In this document: in pieces, positions 8,086-11,952 of the stretch
Layout of the letters: every line of letters starts with the position of its first letter
How positions within the stretch are numbered: the stretch's first letter is position 1
Assembly (NCBI GenBank): GCA_947499175.1
Contig: CANMNU010000034.1
Coordinates: 1-11,952, forward strand
Direction of reading: 5' to 3'
DNA from: Alphaproteobacteria bacterium
Lineage (GTDB): Bacteria; Pseudomonadota; Alphaproteobacteria; Paracaedibacterales; CAITNM01
Length of the DNA stretch: 11,952 nt
The notes under the pieces: generated by a model
What the model saw: the letters and a program-made list of their open reading frames with translations, nothing else
Database searches by the model: none
What the model was told of the DNA's origin: nothing
Program-made: the position numbers and the translations under genes

Positions 8086-8090
8086 TCCTT
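8086..8090 (-). promoter_or_regulatory. Ribosome binding site that fixes the helicase start at 8078
   Basis: On the minus strand AAGGA (within AGAAGGA) is 7 nt before the ATG at 8078. No comparable site precedes the farther upstream ATG at 8246. Confidence 0.8.
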
Positions 8091-8110
8091 CTTATATCTA
8101 AAGCGTTTAT

Positions 8111-8146
8111 AAAAAAACCACTCCCCACAACGGGATAATTGAGTGG
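8111..8146 (-). terminator. Intrinsic-terminator-like hairpin in the leader of the helicase gene
   Basis: On the minus strand CCACTC (8146-8141) pairs with GAGTGG (8123-8118), and CCC (8134-8132) pairs with GGG (8126-8124) across a 5-nt loop. Together they form a 9-bp helix with a 6-nt bulge (AATTAT) on one side. Seven T follow at once (8117-8111). The hairpin ends 33 nt before the helicase ATG and begins 8 nt after the stop of the small broken reading frame at 8155-8350. It may end that small transcript, act as an attenuator for the helicase, or both. Confidence 0.55.
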
Positions 8147-8154
8147 ACAGAAAT

Positions 8155-8350
8155 TTATCCATGAAGAGGCTGGATTTGCAGCTTTTTGGGACGAACAGAT
8201 AACGCTTTAAAATAAGTCTTTGGAGTTTGCCAAATAACACCACCAAATTTATGGCAGTTGCGCGAAATCGGAACTAAAATTTCATTTGCAAAGTAGCCTA
8301 TTTGCAAGAATAATGCAATAAAAAAATGAGAATGCTTTAAAAAACTTCAT
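8155..8350 (-). pseudogene. Small exported protein gene, frameshifted at a T7 run
   Basis: An ATG at 8350 starts MKFFKAFSFF, but after seven T (8326-8320) the frame reaches a stop after 22 codons. With six T instead, the frame reads on through FIALFLQIGYFANEILVPIS and stays open to TAA at 8157-8155, giving a product of about 65 residues. The N-terminus then becomes a plausible signal peptide (basic MKFFK start, hydrophobic core, possible cut after YFA). The rest (for example NCHKFGGVIWQTPKTYFKAL) is not recognised. The stop is followed within 8 nt by the terminator-like hairpin at 8111-8146, as expected for the end of a real transcript. The ribosome binding site is weak. It could be a decayed gene, a phase-variable gene, a slippage-expressed gene, or a sequencing error. 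This entry together with the hairpin accounts for most of the 340-bp space between the helicase and the next gene. Confidence 0.4.
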
Positions 8351-8418
8351 TTTCTTTTAACCAAAAATTAACAAATTTAATTAATAATAAAATTAAAGTT
8401 TTGACATTGCTACAAATT

Positions 8419-10020
8419 ATGCGTTTTTTATTGTACATTTTCACCTTATGCAATTTTTTATTTGCTGGGGATATCGTTGAATTACCATCATCTCTCTCTG
8501 GCTTAACCTTAGTTGGCATACCTGAAGGGGGAGGGAACCAGGCAGTTTTCATTTTGCAAGATTCCCAAACTAATAAGAAGTTTATCCTCAAAATTTTAGA
8601 TGAACCTCGTTTGAAAGAAGAAATTTTGGCGGGTAGACTTTATAAAGCATTGGGGGTAAATGTTCCAGCTAATCGCGCATTTTATGTTGATAAAAGTTCG
8701 CTTTCACAAGAAATTCTTAACCAATTAATGAAAAACAAAGCATTAAATCTGCAGGCCCCCCAAATACTAGTTTCTCTATCAGAATTTATTGAAGGGCAAG
8801 AGCTTGCCAAGGAACTACCAAAAGATACCCTTAATAATGCTAACAAATTAAGTGATCTTGCTGAAGGTCAGCAAACAATTCTTAAGCAAATTCAACTTGG
8901 CTTTGTTGCTGACTGCTTTTTAGGCAATTGGGATATTACCGCAGGCTTTAAAAATATTATGGTAACGCAAAATGGCAAAGTTTATCGCTTCGACAATGGT
9001 GGGGCTTTGCGTTATCGCGCGCTGGGTAGCCCTAAATCTCAGCAAGACTTAGATACTGTTGCTGAGATAACAAGCCTACGAGATCCTAAGGCTAACCCAG
9101 ATGGTGCTGTGCTTTTTAAATTTGTAACCGACCAAGAAATTAAAGAACAAATTAATTTTGTGTTGAGCAAGGAAGATAAGCTTTTTAAAGCGTTTGAAGA
9201 GTTGCAACAAGAGCTTGGATTGGACAAAAAAGATGTACAGTCTTTGAAGCCCAATACTGGGGAACCCAAAGAAGATTTTTTCAAAAGGGAAGCGACAGAG
9301 TTTAAGCAAGTAAAAAAAGCTGAAGCAGAAAATTCCAAAGACGAAAGGGTATTGAAATCGCTATTACTCAAAAGATTACAATCACTCGCTGTATATTCTC
9401 GTGGAGTATTATTACCCAAAAGTATTTATGAAAAGTTTGAGTATATAATAGCTACCGATGCCGCTGGTATTGCCAACTACAATTCATCAGCAGGCATGCT
9501 TAACTACATGGAACGTGATGGGCAGTTTTATGTGCTGTTAGGTAAAAGAGTCCGTCATGAATATTGGGGTAATTTTGGGGGAGGCAGCGATCCAGCAGAT
9601 GAGCAAACCCTTTCAGAAACAGCAGCTCGTGAGGTTCGCGAAGAGTCATCAGGCATGATAAATATAGCCCCCCAAGATTTACGTAAATATCCATCACATG
9701 ATTTGGTTTCTAAAATGCATGAATCTGATTTTAGACCACAATTTGCCAGCAACGATACTGTGAAGCTATTCCGTATGTATATGGTTCCGGGTGCATATGT
9801 TGAACCAGCTAACCTGAAAGATAAAGAATATACAGCATACATGTGGGTGAATTTAAAGGATCTGATGACTGAGGTTTGCAAGGCTGGTTTAGAAAAAGGG
9901 GTAGAGGGCACAGTAGTAGGAAATTCCATAAAGCTTAATGATATTAAAACATTGGAAGGTAAGACTGAAAGCTTTGAACTTCACGGCCACTTTATTGCAT
10001 GTTGCGCCAGGGGCCAGTGA
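8419..10020 (+). CDS. Exported HipA/PI3K-like kinase fold fused to a Nudix hydrolase domain (upstream part of a probably split gene)
   Basis: Numbered from the ATG at 8419 (533 residues). Residues 1-16 are a signal peptide (MRFLLYIFTLCNFLFA, cut before GDIVE). Residues ~25-255 look like the HipA / PI3-4-kinase / actin-fragmin-kinase superfamily: a nucleotide-site lysine in FILKIL (Lys58), LAGRLYKALGVNVP, a catalytic GNWDITAGFKN (Asp172, Asn179), and a metal-site FDNGGALRYRA (Asp192). A charged linker (about 255-320) leads to a Nudix domain (about 344-527) with GGGSDPADE and REVREESSG (404-412); the Nudix box has one extra residue in its first half, but the REVREE metal ligands are intact. A TTG at 8401 is an alternative start; neither has a good ribosome binding site, and ATG gives the tidier signal peptide. 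The last six residues (CCARGQ) look like an out-of-frame end: the next frame continues naturally as AMLRQGPVINHLK. Export plus both catalytic folds suggests an effector; target unknown. Confidence 0.8.
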   Translation: MRFLLYIFTLCNFLFAGDIVELPSSLSGLTLVGIPEGGGNQAVFILQDSQTNKKFILKILDEPRLKEEILAGRLYKALGVNVPANRAFYVDKSSLSQEILNQLMKNKALNLQAPQILVSLSEFIEGQELAKELPKDTLNNANKLSDLAEGQQTILKQIQLGFVADCFLGNWDITAGFKNIMVTQNGKVYRFDNGGALRYRALGSPKSQQDLDTVAEITSLRDPKANPDGAVLFKFVTDQEIKEQINFVLSKEDKLFKAFEELQQELGLDKKDVQSLKPNTGEPKEDFFKREATEFKQVKKAEAENSKDERVLKSLLLKRLQSLAVYSRGVLLPKSIYEKFEYIIATDAAGIANYNSSAGMLNYMERDGQFYVLLGKRVRHEYWGNFGGGSDPADEQTLSETAAREVREESSGMINIAPQDLRKYPSHDLVSKMHESDFRPQFASNDTVKLFRMYMVPGAYVEPANLKDKEYTAYMWVNLKDLMTEVCKAGLEKGVEGTVVGNSIKLNDIKTLEGKTESFELHGHFIACCARGQ

Positions 10021-11909
10021 TTAATCATTTAAAAGCCATTTTAACAAAAACTGAGTCGGTTCAAGTACCACATACGGCAGGATCTATCATGCTTTCCAAC
10101 GAAGTTGATAAAGTAGCTCAACCAGTTCTTTTAATACAAAAAAGTACTAAAAATGAAGTAGGTTCTACTTCAAGAAGACTGGCAATAATAGGGACTGATA
10201 AAGCCTATAATTCACCAGAGGAAACCTGGCCAACAAACCCATATACATTGGAAGATCAGTTAGCAACACAAGTCGTTAATAAGGGGACTGTGATTGCCGA
10301 ACTTAAGAATAGGGTTCATTACGTTCAAAATAAATCTGGTGATAAAAGCTCAATAGACCAACCTCAACAAACAAAGTTGCCCGAACTCACTGCCACCAAA
10401 GCAATGCTTCGTTTGTTTTTAAATAAACCAGATACTGAAGTTGACCCAGAATCATTGAAAGAAATATTTCAATATAAAAGTGAAAATTATAAAAAAAAGA
10501 TAGAAATAAATGAAACAAAGGAATATCAAGATTTTGTTGCTACTCTTTTAAAAGTGTATGATGTAGAGAAACAAAACAGGGATAAGTTTGTTTTTTATCA
10601 TGGTTGCGCTCCATACATTGGGTTTTATCTTGATGTAATTAAAGAGTTTCGCGAACAATTGATGCAACAATCAGGAGGAGATATTAAATTATTACGTGCT
10701 TTTGATGACCAGTTTGGTGCAGAAAATGTGTTAGCTATGCTGCTGGAAGAAGGAAAACTTCAAAACACTGACAACTTTAATCGTTTTGATAATTATAAAG
10801 GAAATTTCCAAAACAAAGGATCGTCGGTCAATGTATCCTTAGTAGGGTCTGCAGGAACATCGGCTGAGTGTAGTTTGGAGTACTTCTACAGAGGTTTTTC
10901 CGTAGCTGATCTTTCTTTGGAATGGCTGGTTAAAACGTTGGTGGAAAAGTTAGGTAATCCTGCTTCATTTGTAACTTATCAAGAAATCTATAATCGCTAC
11001 TTTGATAAAAAAGATGCAAACAACCAACCCGCTAATAACGGAAAACTTTTGCAGATTTTTATAAGCCCATCTGTGGTTGATGATTTGTGTTATTTATGTT
11101 TTCCTGTAGGTGCGACGGCTTTTTCTGCTAAGGCTGATGAACTTGAAGAAAAGTTCAAACAATTTAAACCATCAAAATTGTTGGCGGAGCTTAGGCAAAA
11201 TCCAAAAGAATTTTTAACTAACTGGGAAGAAAAAGTCGAAGATTCTCCAGAGTATGGTGGCGGTCCCAATGGATCAGCACTAAAGTACACTAAATTACAA
11301 TGTTTGCAAGCACGACTTTACCTGAAACCAGAGTTATTTTGGAACCCTGAGAAGGTGGAAATTAAAAGCTATTGGCGACGAGAAATTGATGAAGCAGCTT
11401 ATAAAAAAGCATTAAAAGCTCAGGTACAACGTGATCTGGCTTATTGGCTTAAAAACCGTGAGCAAATAGAAGACGGAAAACTTTTCCATGGTAAAATTCC
11501 GCTACAAGAAGGTTATAAACTAGCTTATGAACAATTGCATGGAGCAAAATCATATGCAGAGGGGAATCCAATATCTAAGCTGCCAAGTATTATTGAAGAA
11601 GATGAAGTTGAAAGCTTTAAGAGGCTTATGGAAAACCCAAAAGTTGATCTTAATAAGAAAATTCCAACCCAAGACAAAGAATTTCTTACACCGCTAGAAA
11701 TAGCTATGAAATTCAATGCAACAAAGGTAATACCTTTTTTAGTAAAGCAGCTTTTAAAATCATTATCGATTACAGATGAGCAATTATCTTTGAAGGTTTT
11801 TAAAAAAAATAATTTCTGTTTGACAGACATGTTGCCCACAGGGCCCACAAGCCCATGCCCAGAGCAATTAAGGGCTCTGGGAGGGCTGTGGACTTGTGGG
11901 TACTGCTAG
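9999..11909 (+). CDS. Downstream part of the split exported protein: uncharacterised region with FVFYHG motif and ankyrin-like C-terminus
   Basis: This 636-codon frame overlaps the preceding one by 22 nt. Its first residues (MLRQGPVINHLKAIL) read as the missing C-terminal helix of the Nudix domain, and there is no ribosome binding site at 9999, so it probably belongs to one ~1,163-residue protein broken by loss of one A near 9997-9999. If translated alone, the ATG at 10089 is the better start (AGGA 6 nt upstream). Visible blocks are FVFYHG (197-202), NVSLVGSAGTSAECSLEYF (278-296), LQIFISPSVVDDLCYLC (351-367) and LQARLYLKPELFWNPE (436-451). I associate such blocks with large uncharacterised proteins of intracellular bacteria, but cannot name a family; a link of FYHG to ADP-ribosyltransferase-like folds is speculation. 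Residues ~535-588 resemble one or two weak ankyrin repeats (VDLNKKI, LTPLEIAMKFNATKVIPFLVK). The last ~25 residues are encoded by a GC-rich palindrome and are probably not original. Confidence 0.75.
   Translation: MLRQGPVINHLKAILTKTESVQVPHTAGSIMLSNEVDKVAQPVLLIQKSTKNEVGSTSRRLAIIGTDKAYNSPEETWPTNPYTLEDQLATQVVNKGTVIAELKNRVHYVQNKSGDKSSIDQPQQTKLPELTATKAMLRLFLNKPDTEVDPESLKEIFQYKSENYKKKIEINETKEYQDFVATLLKVYDVEKQNRDKFVFYHGCAPYIGFYLDVIKEFREQLMQQSGGDIKLLRAFDDQFGAENVLAMLLEEGKLQNTDNFNRFDNYKGNFQNKGSSVNVSLVGSAGTSAECSLEYFYRGFSVADLSLEWLVKTLVEKLGNPASFVTYQEIYNRYFDKKDANNQPANNGKLLQIFISPSVVDDLCYLCFPVGATAFSAKADELEEKFKQFKPSKLLAELRQNPKEFLTNWEEKVEDSPEYGGGPNGSALKYTKLQCLQARLYLKPELFWNPEKVEIKSYWRREIDEAAYKKALKAQVQRDLAYWLKNREQIEDGKLFHGKIPLQEGYKLAYEQLHGAKSYAEGNPISKLPSIIEEDEVESFKRLMENPKVDLNKKIPTQDKEFLTPLEIAMKFNATKVIPFLVKQLLKSLSITDEQLSLKVFKKNNFCLTDMLPTGPTSPCPEQLRALGGLWTCGYC
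11834..11902. repeat. GC-rich palindromic element in the 3' end of the split gene
   Basis: Positions 11834-11900 are 43 of 67 G or C (64%), against well under 40% in the flanks. CCCACAAG (11844-11851) is complementary to CTTGTGGG (11893-11900), and CCCAGAGC (11858-11865) to GCTCTGGG (11874-11881) around an 8-nt loop. CCACAG (11836-11841) is complementary to CTGTGG (11886-11891), which gives alternative pairings. No T run follows on either side, so it is not a standard terminator. It supplies the final residues (TGPTSPCPEQLRALGGLW) and stop region of the ankyrin-like protein. Layout and in-frame position recall the palindromic elements inserted into Rickettsia genes; family membership is inference. 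Confidence 0.75.
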
Positions 11910-11952
11910 TGTCTTCTAAGCAATCTGCTCAACAAATGCCTCTCGTCTTTTA

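Noticed and set aside
8079..8246. A 56-codon N-terminal extension of the helicase reading frame up to an ATG at 8246
   Set aside because: It lacks a ribosome binding site, has no helicase-like content, and runs through the terminator-like hairpin and its T7 run. The ATG at 8078 has AAGGA at 7 nt and is next to the Q motif.
8401..8424. A perfect TTGACA at 8401-8406 as a -35 box, or its TTG as the start codon
   Set aside because: No -10 hexamer follows at 16-18 bp (only T-rich sequence). As a start codon, TTG has no ribosome binding site and the ATG at 8419 gives a cleaner signal peptide; it is kept only as an alternative start.
11834..11902. The GC-rich palindrome as an ordinary intrinsic terminator
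   Set aside because: It lies inside the reading frame before the stop, and no T run follows on either strand.
11916..11951. Possible end of a minus-strand gene entering from the right (KRREAFVEQIA, then TAG)
   Set aside because: Only 11 codons are visible before the window ends, too few to support a gene, although the peptide looks protein-like.

Overview
The window looks like part of the chromosome of an AT-rich (roughly 38% G+C by eye), host-associated alphaproteobacterium. The TopA sequence has an alphaproteobacterial look: DLPSKNGSV, RRALDYLVGFTLSP and KLPGARSAGRVQSVALRL are all of that type. Around it lie an MHS-type (ProP-like) transporter of the kind common in Rickettsiales and Holosporales, an exported leucine-rich-repeat protein, and a large exported kinase-like/Nudix/ankyrin-like protein. 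This mix suggests an obligate intracellular symbiont such as a Holosporales (Paracaedibacter-like) or Rickettsiales member. The lineage call is inference from motifs, not from a search.

Layout, left to right. Positions 1-4759 are a minus-strand block: topA (TTG start with a strong ribosome binding site), then after 10 bp a YhiN/BaiN-family flavoprotein, then after 61 bp a secreted leucine-rich-repeat protein that runs off the left edge. A good sigma70-type promoter for topA sits at 4807-4835. A 247-bp divergent spacer separates topA from a plus-strand MHS/MFS transporter (5007-6347). The transporter converges on a DEAD-box RNA helicase (6417-8078, minus), and the two share a hairpin terminator at 6368-6404. 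The helicase has a long arginine/glycine-type tail built from recently duplicated 87-bp units, and its motif II reads DETD rather than DEAD.

Positions 8079-8418 lack a conventional gene but are not empty. On the minus strand they hold what looks like a tiny exported protein gene, broken (or switched) at a run of seven T, followed by an intrinsic-terminator-like hairpin that lies only 33 nt upstream of the helicase start codon.

Positions 8419-11909 (plus) hold two overlapping reading frames that read best as one ~1,160-residue exported protein split by a single-base frameshift near 9997. Its parts are a signal peptide, a HipA/PI3K-like (actin-fragmin-kinase-like) kinase fold, a Nudix hydrolase domain, a long uncharacterised region with an FVFYHG motif, and an ankyrin-like C-terminus. 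The last ~25 codons come from a 67-bp, about 64% G+C palindromic element unlike its surroundings, resembling the in-frame palindromic elements known from Rickettsia. The most novel candidates are this multidomain putative effector, the palindrome in its 3' end, and the frameshifted small exported gene with a terminator in the helicase leader.
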